DNA from: an uncultured Verrucomicrobiota bacterium
GTDB taxonomy: Bacteria > Verrucomicrobiota > Verrucomicrobiia > Limisphaerales > UBA9464
Direction: 5' to 3'
Assembly (NCBI GenBank): GCA_903925515.1
Contig: CAIYFP010000487.1
Span: 1 to 23,592, forward strand
Length of the DNA: 23,592 nt
Position numbers and translations under genes: made by a program. Position 1 is the stretch's first letter, and each line of letters begins with the position of its first letter. Shown here one piece after another: positions 7,865-15,520 of the stretch. Below the pieces are notes generated by a model. It saw only the letters and a program-made list of their open reading frames with translations, was not told the origin of the DNA and ran no database searches.

Positions 7865-8452
7865 ATGTCGGGCCATGCTCACGTCAGGTCGGTGGATGAC
7901 ATCGCCCGGTTCCGGGCGGCGCTGCTGACGTTCATGTCGGGGGCGCGCGCGGCGGTGGAGGAGTGCTCGGTGGAGGCGTCACGGCAGCAGGCGTGGCTCG
8001 AGCACGATCGGCGGCGGTTTTGGGAGGCGGAGCTGACGCGTCGGCAACGGCGCCTTGACGAGGCGAAGGAGGCGGCGTTCACGGATGCGTTGGCCTCGCA
8101 GCGGGGCCCGGGAGGCTGGCACCAGATGCAGGTGCGCCGGGCTCGGCAGGCGGTGGAGGAGGCGACGACGCGGCTCGAGCAGGTCAGGAAGTGGAGCCGG
8201 GCCTTCCAGAACACCAGCCTGCCGTGGATCAAGCAGGTGGAACGCTTGCAGACGATGTTGACGGTGGACATGGCGAAGGCGGCGAGCGTGCTCGACCGGA
8301 CGCTGGTGGCGTTGGAGGGGTATTCCGGAAGGTTCGGCGCGCCGGTGGGAACCCCTCGTCCCGGGCTGGCTGCCGAAGGCTCCCCGGCCGCGAGTGCGGG
8401 CGCGGAGGACCTTGATGCCGGCGCCGCAGCGTCGGCGGGGGCGGAAACATGA
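7865..8452 (+). CDS. Long helical/coiled-coil protein of the type VII-like cluster
   Basis: This 195-residue protein has no family I can name. Residues about 8-150 are nearly continuous amphipathic helix rich in Arg, Glu, Ala and Gln, with a break at RGPGGW (about 79-84). Residues 155-195 are an Ala/Gly/Pro-rich tail that looks disordered. There is no signal peptide or membrane helix. An AGGGAG ribosome binding site (7856-7861) precedes the ATG at 7865. Its end overlaps the next start as ATGA. Its place between two WXG100-like genes and before the ATPase gene suggests it is a partner, chaperone or substrate of the same system. A LXG/WXG-type substrate with a long helical body is possible, but no toxin domain is present at its end. 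Confidence 0.75.
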   Translation: MSGHAHVRSVDDIARFRAALLTFMSGARAAVEECSVEASRQQAWLEHDRRRFWEAELTRRQRRLDEAKEAAFTDALASQRGPGGWHQMQVRRARQAVEEATTRLEQVRKWSRAFQNTSLPWIKQVERLQTMLTVDMAKAASVLDRTLVALEGYSGRFGAPVGTPRPGLAAEGSPAASAGAEDLDAGAAASAGAET

Positions 8453-8661
8453 GCGTGCTGGCGACGAAGGCGCGGCTGGCGGGGTTGCTGAAGCAATTGA
8501 ACGCCGCGTGGGACGAGACGCGGGCGACGTGGACGGACGACAACGCTCGGGACTTTCACCAGCGCTACATGGTCGAGCTGACGGCGGAGGTGGAGAAGAC
8601 ATTGCTTGCCATGGATGGGCTGGAGGCGCTGATGCGCAAGGTGAGGGAGGAATGTGAATAG
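8449..8661 (+). CDS. Second, shorter WXG100-like protein (W-x-D variant)
   Basis: The 70-residue product is predicted as two helices around a Trp-containing turn: W28-T-D30, then F36 eight residues after the Trp (ATWTDDNARDFHQRY). This is the same W-x-D-x5-F spacing as in the 90-residue protein at 7585. It lacks a signal peptide and membrane segment. It is short for the WXG100 family (about 100 residues), mainly because the first helix is reduced. The start ATG overlaps the preceding stop (ATGA) and the stop TAG lies 8 bp inside the ATPase gene, so translation of all three is probably coupled. The pair could form a heterodimer like EsxA/EsxB; this is inference. Confidence 0.75.
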   Translation: MSVLATKARLAGLLKQLNAAWDETRATWTDDNARDFHQRYMVELTAEVEKTLLAMDGLEALMRKVREECE

Positions 8662-11600
8662 CCTGCCGACGACGGGACAGATCGTGGCCGCGCTGGCGGA
8701 GGTTCGGGCGCTGGCCACGGACCTCGTGGCACGGGAGCAGCAGTGGAATCGCGAGGCGACGCGTCGGCGCGGCGTTGCGGTCCGTGCCGCGGAACTCGCC
8801 GAGGCGACGGCCCTGGACCATGCGCGGGAGGCACGCGAGGCGACGACGGGGCGTCATCGTGACGAGGTTGCGGCCCTTGACCGGCGCCATGCGGCGCGGC
8901 GCGAGGCGATCCAGCGGGCGCAGAACAACTGCCGGGGCAAGGCCAGCCAGCGGATCGAGCAGCAGGACGGCCGAGCCGTGTTCGGCTTCCAGAAGGGGAC
9001 GCTCGACGCCGACCGTCGCCATGCGGCGGCGGTGGAGGCCGCCAACGAGGCCTATGCACGATCGACCGAGGCGGTGCGCGGAGCGTCCGAGACGTTCGAT
9101 GCCATGGAACGGGGCTTGGCCGCAGCCTTTGGCGGGTGGGGCGGGCTGCGACGTCGGATGCGGGGCAAGGGCGTCGCCGCGTCCGTGGACGGGGCGCTGG
9201 ACGAGGCGGCCTTGATGGCGTTGGCCGAGCGTTCGATGGGTGTTGCCGAGGGCCTGCGACGGGGGGCGTCGCGGCATCCCGTCCTGATTGCGTTTCGCAT
9301 GTTCAGGCCATGGTGGGTGGGGGCGCTGGCGGTCATGGGCGGCGTGGCGGCGGTGCTGGGGCTGCCCCGGACGGGACGCCCGGCGATGGAGTGGCCGGCG
9401 GCGTCGGGCATGGCGGCTGGGGTGATTGCAGGCTTCCTTGCGCTGAGGTGGGTGGCGGCGATGGGGGTGCGAGGGTTGGCCGATCGTGCGGCGCGGGCCC
9501 TGGCCGAGGCGCGCGCGGCGCTTGCGGCGAGCGCGGAGAGGGCGTGCGTGCGCCATCGTGACGCCGTGGCCGGGGCGGACGGGTTGCGTGCGGCGACGTT
9601 GGAGGACATCCGGGTGCGATGGCTTGCGCATGAGCGGGAGGTGGAGCGGGCGCGGTCGGCGGCGGTGGCGTTGTACGTGAGGAAGGCTGAGCGGGCTCAG
9701 GGCACGAACGATCGGCTCGGGGGATTGGTGCGGACGCGGATGGCGGAGCGCCACGCGCGGGAGGCCGAGGCCGTGGAAGCGGAGCTTGCGGCGCAAGCGG
9801 CGGGGACGGCGGCGCGTGCGCGGGCGGACCTTGCCCGGGTGGAGTCCGACCTTGAGGCGCAGTGGGCGGGGATGGAATCCGATGCGCGTCGCGGCCTTGG
9901 CGGGGCGGCCGCGAGGCTGGTGGGATGGGCGGCCCTTGGGGATGCGGGCCAGCCGTCGTGGGAGTCGGACGAATGGGACGGCTGGGCGCCGCCGACGCGT
10001 TTTGCGGGGGGGCCGAGGCTGGGGAGGGTCGAGGTCGATGTTGGGGGGATGGTGACGACGTGGCCGAAGGACAGGCGCCTTGGGTTCCCGGGGCCGGGGC
10101 GACTCCGGTTGCCGTACGGGTTGGCGTATCCATCGGAGGGGGCCTTGGTGGTGGAAACGGAGAAGACGGGCGCGGCGGAGGCCGAGGCGGTGTTGGGCAA
10201 CGCGGCGTACCGGTTGCTGTGCCAGATGCCGCCGGGGCGGTTGAAGTTGACGGTGCTGGACCCGGTGGGGCTTGGGCGTGCCTATTCGTCGTTGATGCAC
10301 CTTGCGGACTTCGAGGGTGCGCAGGGCGGGTCGGGCCAACGAATCTGGACGGAGGGCGCGGAGATCGACGAGCGGTTGGCGGAGCTGACGGCGCACCTTG
10401 AGAAGGTGATCCAGATGTACCTGCGCAACGAGTTCGGGAGCCTGCTGGAGTACAACGAGAAGGCGGGCAGCACGGCGGAGCACCATCACCTGCTGTTGGT
10501 TTCCGGCTTCCCGGTGAACTTCGGCGACGCGGCGGCGCGGCGGTTGCTGAACATTGCGGCGAACGGCGCACGGTGCGGCATCCTGACGTTGATGCACTGG
10601 GACCGCCGGCATCCGGTGCCTGCCGGTTTCACGCCGGACGACCTCAGGCGAGCCGGGGTGCACGTGGTGCGCACGGGGGCGGGCTTCGACACGGTTCCGT
10701 CGCTGGGGCCGGGGGCGCGGCTGACATGGGAGGGGCCGCCTGCACCGGGGCGTGGCACGGAGTTGCTGCGGCGCATCGGGCGGGGAAGCCTTGACGCGGG
10801 CCGCGTGGAGGTGCCGTTCGAGGTGGTGGCGCCCGGGTTGGGTCACGAGCTTAGCGCGAGCACGGCCCGGGAGATTCGAGTGCCGCTGGGCCGGACGGGC
10901 GCGGCGAAGCTCCAGTACCTGTCGTTGGGAAGGGGGACGCGTCAGCACGCGCTGATCTCGGGCAAGACGGGGTCGGGCAAGTCGAACCTGCTTCACGTGA
11001 TCGTGACGAACCTCTCGTTGTGGTGCAGCCCGGCGGAGATCGAGTTCTACCTTGTGGACTTCAAGAAGGGCGTGGAGTTCAAGGCCTACGCGGCTGCGCG
11101 GCTGCCGCATGCGCGGGTGGTGGCCATCGAGAGCGACCGCGAGTTTGGGCTGAGCGTCCTCGAGAGGCTGGATGCGGAGCTGCGGCGGCGCGGGGAGTTG
11201 TTCCGATCGGCGGGGGTGCAGGACGTCGCGGGGTACCGGGCCGTTGAAGGAGGCGAGCCCATGCCGCGATGCCTGCTGGTCGTGGACGAGTTCCAGGAAT
11301 ACTTCGTGCAGGAGGATCGCATCTCGCAGGGGGCGGCCGTCCTGCTGGACCGGATCGTGCGGCAAGGGCGGGCGTTTGGGGTGCACGTGATCCTTGCTTC
11401 GCAGACGCTGGGCGGGACGTACGCGTTGGCGCGAGCCACGCTGGGGCAGATGGCGGTGCGCATCGCGTTCCAATGCGACGAGGCGGACGCGTACCTGATC
11501 ATGGGGGACGAGAACGCGGCGCCGCGGCTGCTCTCGAGGCCCGGGGAAGGCATCTACAACGACTCGGCGGGTGCGGTGGAGGCGAACAGCCCGTTCCAGG

Positions 11601-12547
11601 CGGTGTGGTTGCCGGACGAGGAGCGGGACCGGTTGCTGGCGGGGATTGCGGGCCGGCTGGCAGGCTCCGGATGGGGGGCACGGGCCCCCGTGGTGTTCGA
11701 GGGCAGCGCGCCGGCGCGGATCGAGGACAACGCGGAGCTGGCCGCCGCGCTGGCCCGCAAGCCGACGTCGGCGCCGTCGGCGCCGGTGGGTTGGCTCGGC
11801 GCGCCCAATTCCATCAAGGGGCCGACCTCGGCGGCCTTCGGACGCAACGGGGGGGCGAACCTGCTGGTGGTGGGGCAACGGGATGAGGCGACGACGTCGG
11901 TGCTGGCATCGGCGATCCTTTCGTTGGCGGCGCAGCATCCGGCGGGCGGGGCGCGGTTTGTGGTCGTGGACGGGTCGGCCTCCGGCGAGGTGCGGGCAGG
12001 CCTGCTGGACGTCATGCAGTGCCTGCTGCCGCATCCGGTGGAGCGGGTGTTGCCGGGCGAGGTGCCGGGGACGGTGCATGCGTTGGCGGCGGAGCTGGAG
12101 GAACGGGGGCGGGAAGGTGCCGCGGGCAAGGCGTCGGTGTATCTCGTGGTGTTCGGATTGCAGGGCTGCAAGAAGCTGAAGCCGGACGACGGCTTTGGGT
12201 TCACGGGCGAGCCAGCGGATCCGATGGCCAACGCCTCGGTCCCGTTTCAGACGCTGGTGTCGGAAGGTCCGGCCTTGGGGATCCACGTGCTGGCGTCGGT
12301 GGACTCTTACAACAACGTGAGCCGATACCTCGGTCGGAAGGGGGTGTCGGAGTTCGAGTCGCGGGTGTTGCTCCAGATGAGCGCGAGCGATTCGTCGAGC
12401 TTGTGCGACCAACCGACGGCGTCGGGCCTGGGCTTGTATGGGGCGTTGATTTACAACGACCGGGAGGGACGGCTGGAGACGTTCCGGCCTTATCTCCTGC
12501 CGACGGAGGCATGGCTTCGGGACGTGACCGCACGGATGCGGGGTTGA
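8654..12547 (+). CDS. FtsK/SpoIIIE-type membrane ATPase, EccC/EssC-like
   Basis: The 1297-residue protein begins with a cytoplasmic coiled-coil region (about 1-215), then two membrane helices (about 220-238 and 253-272) with a very short outside loop, and a second coiled coil (about 273-415). Three RecA-like modules follow. The first (about 440-700) has no P-loop (ETEKTGAAEAEA near 501-512). The second is canonical: Walker A GKTGSGKS (770-777), Walker B LLVVDEF (D878-E879), and the FtsK-type segment ASQTLGGTYALARATLGQ. The third (about 1060-1297) has GQRDEATTS (from 1074) in place of Walker A and no Walker B acid. Membrane pair plus three ATPase modules is the plan of EccC/EssC, the type VII secretion motor that recognises WXG100 substrates. 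The GTG start at 8654 follows GGGAGGA (8646-8652) and overlaps the previous gene by 8 bp. A DNA-pumping role is less likely, as no gamma DNA-binding domain is seen. Confidence 0.88.
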   Translation: MNSLPTTGQIVAALAEVRALATDLVAREQQWNREATRRRGVAVRAAELAEATALDHAREAREATTGRHRDEVAALDRRHAARREAIQRAQNNCRGKASQRIEQQDGRAVFGFQKGTLDADRRHAAAVEAANEAYARSTEAVRGASETFDAMERGLAAAFGGWGGLRRRMRGKGVAASVDGALDEAALMALAERSMGVAEGLRRGASRHPVLIAFRMFRPWWVGALAVMGGVAAVLGLPRTGRPAMEWPAASGMAAGVIAGFLALRWVAAMGVRGLADRAARALAEARAALAASAERACVRHRDAVAGADGLRAATLEDIRVRWLAHEREVERARSAAVALYVRKAERAQGTNDRLGGLVRTRMAERHAREAEAVEAELAAQAAGTAARARADLARVESDLEAQWAGMESDARRGLGGAAARLVGWAALGDAGQPSWESDEWDGWAPPTRFAGGPRLGRVEVDVGGMVTTWPKDRRLGFPGPGRLRLPYGLAYPSEGALVVETEKTGAAEAEAVLGNAAYRLLCQMPPGRLKLTVLDPVGLGRAYSSLMHLADFEGAQGGSGQRIWTEGAEIDERLAELTAHLEKVIQMYLRNEFGSLLEYNEKAGSTAEHHHLLLVSGFPVNFGDAAARRLLNIAANGARCGILTLMHWDRRHPVPAGFTPDDLRRAGVHVVRTGAGFDTVPSLGPGARLTWEGPPAPGRGTELLRRIGRGSLDAGRVEVPFEVVAPGLGHELSASTAREIRVPLGRTGAAKLQYLSLGRGTRQHALISGKTGSGKSNLLHVIVTNLSLWCSPAEIEFYLVDFKKGVEFKAYAAARLPHARVVAIESDREFGLSVLERLDAELRRRGELFRSAGVQDVAGYRAVEGGEPMPRCLLVVDEFQEYFVQEDRISQGAAVLLDRIVRQGRAFGVHVILASQTLGGTYALARATLGQMAVRIAFQCDEADAYLIMGDENAAPRLLSRPGEGIYNDSAGAVEANSPFQAVWLPDEERDRLLAGIAGRLAGSGWGARAPVVFEGSAPARIEDNAELAAALARKPTSAPSAPVGWLGAPNSIKGPTSAAFGRNGGANLLVVGQRDEATTSVLASAILSLAAQHPAGGARFVVVDGSASGEVRAGLLDVMQCLLPHPVERVLPGEVPGTVHALAAELEERGREGAAGKASVYLVVFGLQGCKKLKPDDGFGFTGEPADPMANASVPFQTLVSEGPALGIHVLASVDSYNNVSRYLGRKGVSEFESRVLLQMSASDSSSLCDQPTASGLGLYGALIYNDREGRLETFRPYLLPTEAWLRDVTARMRG

Positions 12548-12601
12548 CGGGGCCGGACGTCCAGCCTCGTCCGGGGAAGCGAGTTGGGGCACGGTGAACG
12601 C

Positions 12602-13426
12602 ATGGACACGGGATTGGCGGGGAAGGTGGTGGTGGTCACGGGGGCGTCGGGCGGGATTGGGGGGGCGATTGCGCGGCGCATGGCCGGCGAGGGTGCCCGG
12701 TTGGTGCTGCACTATCGCGCCGGGCGCGAGCGTGCCGAGGCGTTGGCCCGGGAGGTTGGGGTGGAATCCATCGTCGTGAAGGCTGACCTGACTCGGGAGG
12801 CGGATGCGCGGCGGTTGATGCGGACGGCGGTGAGGCGGTTTGGGCGCGTGGACACGCTGGTGGCCAACGCGGGGTCGTGGGCGGCGGAGCCGCAGGGGAT
12901 CGCGGACATCAGCCTCAGGCGATGGCGCGGGACGATGGACGCGGTGTTGACGACGGCGTTCCTGAGCCTGCGGGAGTTTGCGAGGGTGGTGCGGGAGCAA
13001 CGGCGAGGGAACGCGGTGCTCGTGGCCTCGACGGCCGGGATCTTCGGGGAGGCCGGGCATGCGGACTACGCGGCAGCGAAGGCGGCGATGGCGCAGGGTT
13101 TGGTGCGGACGCTGAAGAACGAGTTCTCGAGGCTGGCGCCCCACACGGCGGAGTATTGCGGGGGACGGGTGAACGCGGTGTGCCCGGGATGGACGGTGGT
13201 GCCAAGGAACGCGGCCATGCTTGGGGATTCGGCGGTGGTGCGCCGGGTGACGGCGACGATGGCCTTGCCGCAGATCGGGCGTCCGGGGGACGTGGCGAAC
13301 GCGGTGGCGTACCTTGCCTCGGACGAGCTGGCGCGGCATGTGACGGGGCAGGCATGGGTGGTGGCGGGCGGGATGGAGGGAAGGTTGCTGTGGGCGGAGG
13401 GCGAGGTGGACGTGGGGTTGGCGTGA
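12602..13426 (+). CDS. Short-chain dehydrogenase/reductase (SDR)
   Basis: This 274-residue protein is a classical SDR oxidoreductase. It has the nucleotide-binding motif T13-G-A-S-G-G-I-G20, the N89-A-G91 motif after the fourth strand, and catalytic S143, Y156 and K160 (YAAAK). HYRAGRERA after the second strand, without an Asp, suggests NADP(H) preference, which is inference. Near the C terminus, GRPGDVANAVAYLASDELARHVTGQ is interrupted from its typical form only in detail and is the usual SDR tail helix and tetramer region. The closest functional class is FabG-like 3-oxoacyl reductases and related dehydrogenases; the substrate cannot be read from sequence. The ATG at 12602 lies 54 bp after the ATPase stop, so it could be read from the same transcript, but nothing shows that it belongs to the secretion-like system. 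Confidence 0.9.
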   Translation: MDTGLAGKVVVVTGASGGIGGAIARRMAGEGARLVLHYRAGRERAEALAREVGVESIVVKADLTREADARRLMRTAVRRFGRVDTLVANAGSWAAEPQGIADISLRRWRGTMDAVLTTAFLSLREFARVVREQRRGNAVLVASTAGIFGEAGHADYAAAKAAMAQGLVRTLKNEFSRLAPHTAEYCGGRVNAVCPGWTVVPRNAAMLGDSAVVRRVTATMALPQIGRPGDVANAVAYLASDELARHVTGQAWVVAGGMEGRLLWAEGEVDVGLA

Positions 13427-13427
13427 G

Positions 13428-13442
13428 ATGGGGAGGCCCCAT
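13428..13442 (+). terminator. Weak hairpin after the SDR gene
   Basis: ATGGGG (13428-13433), loop AGG, CCCCAT (13437-13442) form a perfect 6-bp stem starting 2 bp after the SDR stop. There is no T tract after it, so a Rho-independent terminator is uncertain. The last bases overlap the start of repeat copy A. Confidence 0.25.
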
Positions 13443-13654
13443 CCTCGCGCAAGGAGGCGGGAAGCTCGCGATACGCAAGCGGCCAACTTGTGGCAGGCCT
13501 CATGCCGGCACGCGGTCGTTGCGGATGGGCATGAACCCCGGGATGGGCATCCATGAGGCTGCGTTCCTCGCGGCTTGGCATCATGGCGTGAGGAAGTCCC
13601 TGCTGCATGCAGCCCGGAATCCGTGCGGAACGGCTTGCGCGCGGATCAGGGGGG
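13441..13654. repeat. Dispersed noncoding repeat, copy A
   Basis: The first 32 bases (13441-13472) are identical to 15128-15159. Further shared blocks follow in the same order: GCGGATGGGC, CCATGAGG, TTCCTCGCG, GTGAGGAA, the palindrome GCTGCATGCAGC (13602-13613), CCGTGC and GCTTGCGCGCGGAT (13633-13646). The two copies flank the WYL regulator gene in direct orientation. Neither encodes an obvious protein. Confidence 0.8.
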
Positions 13655-13725
13655 AGGGTTGCGGGCTGCGGGAGAGCGTGTGGATGAGGCATTTCGCCAG
13701 CAATACCCATGTTTGGAATGGGGGT

Positions 13726-13745
13726 GGGGACAGGAATCTGTCACC
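13726..13745. promoter_or_regulatory. Candidate operator, inverted repeat upstream of the WYL gene
   Basis: GGGGACAG, spacer GAAT, CTGTCACC: 7 of 8 positions pair. The centre lies about 37 bp before the ATG at 13773, a position suited to control of transcription start. A related element with a one-base deletion occurs at 15521-15540 upstream of the DUF1553 gene. Binding by the WYL protein is inference. Confidence 0.4.
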
Positions 13746-13772
13746 CAGACTTTGATAACGTGGAGGTCATTG

Positions 13773-14774
13773 ATGCCCGCCTTGCCCCGCCCTGCCTTGC
13801 CCCGCCGCATGGAGCCGCGCCTGCTCGCGGTCCATGAGTTGATTCGTGCCGGCAAGTTTCCGAACTCGACTTCGCTGGCGCTGGAGCTGGAGGTGACGGC
13901 CCGCACGATCAAGCGGGACGTGGACCGGCTGAGGGAGCGTCATGGGGTGAAGGTGGCGTACAGCAGGTCACGGCACGGGTACTACCTTGAGGACGACGGG
14001 CAAGGGGCGCCCGGGGGCCGTTTCACGGAGTCCGAGTTGATGGCGATGTTCGTGGCACGGCAGGCGTTGGCGGCTTGCCGGGGGAGCGCGGTGGAGAGGA
14101 TCTTGGCGGAGGGCTTCCGGCGGCTGGAGATGAGGCTGGATCATGAACAGCGGTACCTGCTGGGGGATCTTGCGGGGCTGGTGTCGTTTCGGGAGCCCGG
14201 TTCGGATGACCTTGAGTTGACGTTGTTCCAAGGGTTGACGGAGGCGTTGCGCGAGGGGCGTGAGGTGCGGTTTGAGTACCGGGGATTGTCGGATGCGACG
14301 CCGCGGTTGCGGGTGGTGCGGGGCTACCATCTGGGTTGTATTGACCACAAGTGGTACCTGTTTGGGTGGGACAGGGGGCGGAAGGCGATGCGGACGTTTG
14401 CGTTGTCGAGGATGGCCCGGCTTCGGGTGACACGGGTGCGGTTTCGGAGGCCGGAGAGGTTCAGCCTTGGGGAGTTGCTGAAAGGCGCGATGGCGGTGCA
14501 CGGAGGGGAGGCGGGGCGGGAGATGTTGGTGCGGATCAGGCTGGACCGTTGGGCGGGGAGGCTTGCAGGCGAGAGGCGTTGGCATGCGACGCAGGAGGTG
14601 GAGCCGGTGGCTGGCGGCGGCGTGGAAATGAGGCTTCGACTGAGCGGCCTGGAGGAGGTCTTTCGTTGGGTGATGAGCTGGGGCGAGCATGTGGAGGTGC
14701 TGGAACCCGCGGAGTTGCGGGAGCGGGTTCGCGTGGCGGCGGAGGCCATGGCGGCGAGGCATGGGAGCGCGTAG
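13773..14774 (+). CDS. WYL-domain transcriptional regulator (HTH-WYL-WCX)
   Basis: The 333-residue protein has an N-terminal winged helix-turn-helix of the DeoR/HTH_11 kind (about 15-72; STSLALELEVTARTIKRDVDRL includes the recognition helix), a middle WYL domain (about 145-225) with the name motif W194-Y195-L196 in DHKWYLFGWD, and a C-terminal WCX-type domain (about 255-330). WYL domains sense small ligands or nucleic acid, and such proteins act as repressors or activators. The start ATG 13773 has a good ribosome binding site (GGAGG, 13762-13766) and removes an unlikely N-terminal extension. The gene stands alone between two noncoding repeat copies. A palindrome just upstream (13726-13745) suggests autoregulation, and its relative before 15604 suggests control of the DUF1553/DUF1501 pair. 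The ligand is unknown. Confidence 0.9.
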   Translation: MPALPRPALPRRMEPRLLAVHELIRAGKFPNSTSLALELEVTARTIKRDVDRLRERHGVKVAYSRSRHGYYLEDDGQGAPGGRFTESELMAMFVARQALAACRGSAVERILAEGFRRLEMRLDHEQRYLLGDLAGLVSFREPGSDDLELTLFQGLTEALREGREVRFEYRGLSDATPRLRVVRGYHLGCIDHKWYLFGWDRGRKAMRTFALSRMARLRVTRVRFRRPERFSLGELLKGAMAVHGGEAGREMLVRIRLDRWAGRLAGERRWHATQEVEPVAGGGVEMRLRLSGLEEVFRWVMSWGEHVEVLEPAELRERVRVAAEAMAARHGSA

Positions 14775-15127
14775 CCATGGACGAGGCGCGGGCACGGGCG
14801 AGCGGGATGGGCGTTGGCGCGTCCCGGAATGACCGGGCAACCTTCGGCACCCGAGGCAGGACTGTGCCCCGTGCATGGCTTGCCGACGATGGCGTCGGAT
14901 CAGCCGGGGACCGTGGACGCCCTGGCCGGTCGCCCGATGGCCCGACCCGGGAGCATGGTTGCGCGTGACGAAGCGAGCCGATGGATCGGCGACGCCCGGG
15001 ACTTGGGATCCGGAGGACACGAGGCGGCAGGGAATGGGCTCGTGTCGTGTCCCATGAATGGCTGGTGCCTCGCGGCGAGGGATTTTCGCGGCCGACGCGC
15101 GTCAAGGGAGGGCGGTTCCCCGAAAGA

Positions 15128-15413
15128 ATCCTCGCGCAAGGAGGCGGGAAGCTCGCGATCCGCAGGCGAGGGGGTGGCGGCAGGCTTCGTGCCAACACGG
15201 GTCGTAGCGGATGGGCGTCCATGAGGCCGCATTCCTCGCGTCATGGCGTCATGCCGTGAGGAATTTCCGCTGCATGCAGCTTGGAAGCCGTGCACGAGCC
15301 GGCATGGACTCTTTCATGCCATGACGCCATGACGACCTGTCCTTTCACCCCTCGTCGGCGCAGCGTGAGGCGGGAACCGGGCACTCCAGAGCTGCTTGCG
15401 CGCGGATTCGGGG
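15128..15413. repeat. Dispersed noncoding repeat, copy B
   Basis: This is the partner of copy A at 13441-13654. The main match runs 15128-15293, with identical first 32 bases and the same palindrome GCTGCATGCAGC (15269-15280). After CCGTGC the match is interrupted by about 94 extra bases and resumes at GCTTGCGCGCGGAT (15394-15407). The extra part contains one arm of a 15-bp inverted repeat. Confidence 0.75.
15239..15334. repeat. 15-bp inverted repeat inside repeat copy B
   Basis: CGTCATGGCGTCATG (15239-15253) is the exact reverse complement of CATGACGCCATGACG (15320-15334), with 66 bp between. Each arm also repeats CATG(A/G) and GCG elements internally. The right arm lies in the part of copy B that is absent from copy A. 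Confidence 0.6.
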
Positions 15414-15520
15414 TGCCCGGTCTCAAGGCCGACGCGTGCGAGGCGCCATGGCGTGAGGCAGCTTCACGCGGCCGGCCTGTGACAGCGGGGACGTTCTTTC
15501 CCTCGCCAATTGGGAGGACC

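Larger units (their letters stand above)
13427..13772. other. 346-bp intergenic region upstream of the WYL regulator
   Basis: No credible gene was found on either strand. The region holds a short hairpin right after the SDR stop (13428-13442), copy A of a dispersed noncoding repeat (13441-13654), a 12-bp palindrome GCTGCATGCAGC (13602-13613), a GGGGACAG...CTGTCACC inverted repeat (13726-13745) and a GGAGG ribosome binding site (13762-13766). Open frames crossing it are continuations or shadows without the codon bias of the neighbouring genes. Confidence 0.7.

Noticed and set aside
12553..12574. Hairpin CCGGAC/GTCCGG after the ATPase gene as a terminator
   Set aside because: Only 6 bp with a 10-base loop and no T tract; such short stems are frequent in DNA this GC-rich.
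7979..13486. Minus-strand open frame of 1835 codons opposite the ATPase and SDR genes
   Set aside because: It mirrors real + strand genes. The + strand genes almost never use TTA, CTA or TCA, which leaves the opposite strand without stops. The translation is Arg/Pro/His-rich low complexity with no family resemblance.
14814..15224. Possible small gene of 136 codons between the WYL and DUF1553 genes
   Set aside because: No coding bias, no ribosome binding site, and it runs into repeat copy B; the repeated peptide is explained by the DNA repeat.
13441..15413. CRISPR array or insertion sequence as the source of the repeats
   Set aside because: Only two diverged copies about 1.7 kb apart, no regular spacers, no cas genes and no transposase.
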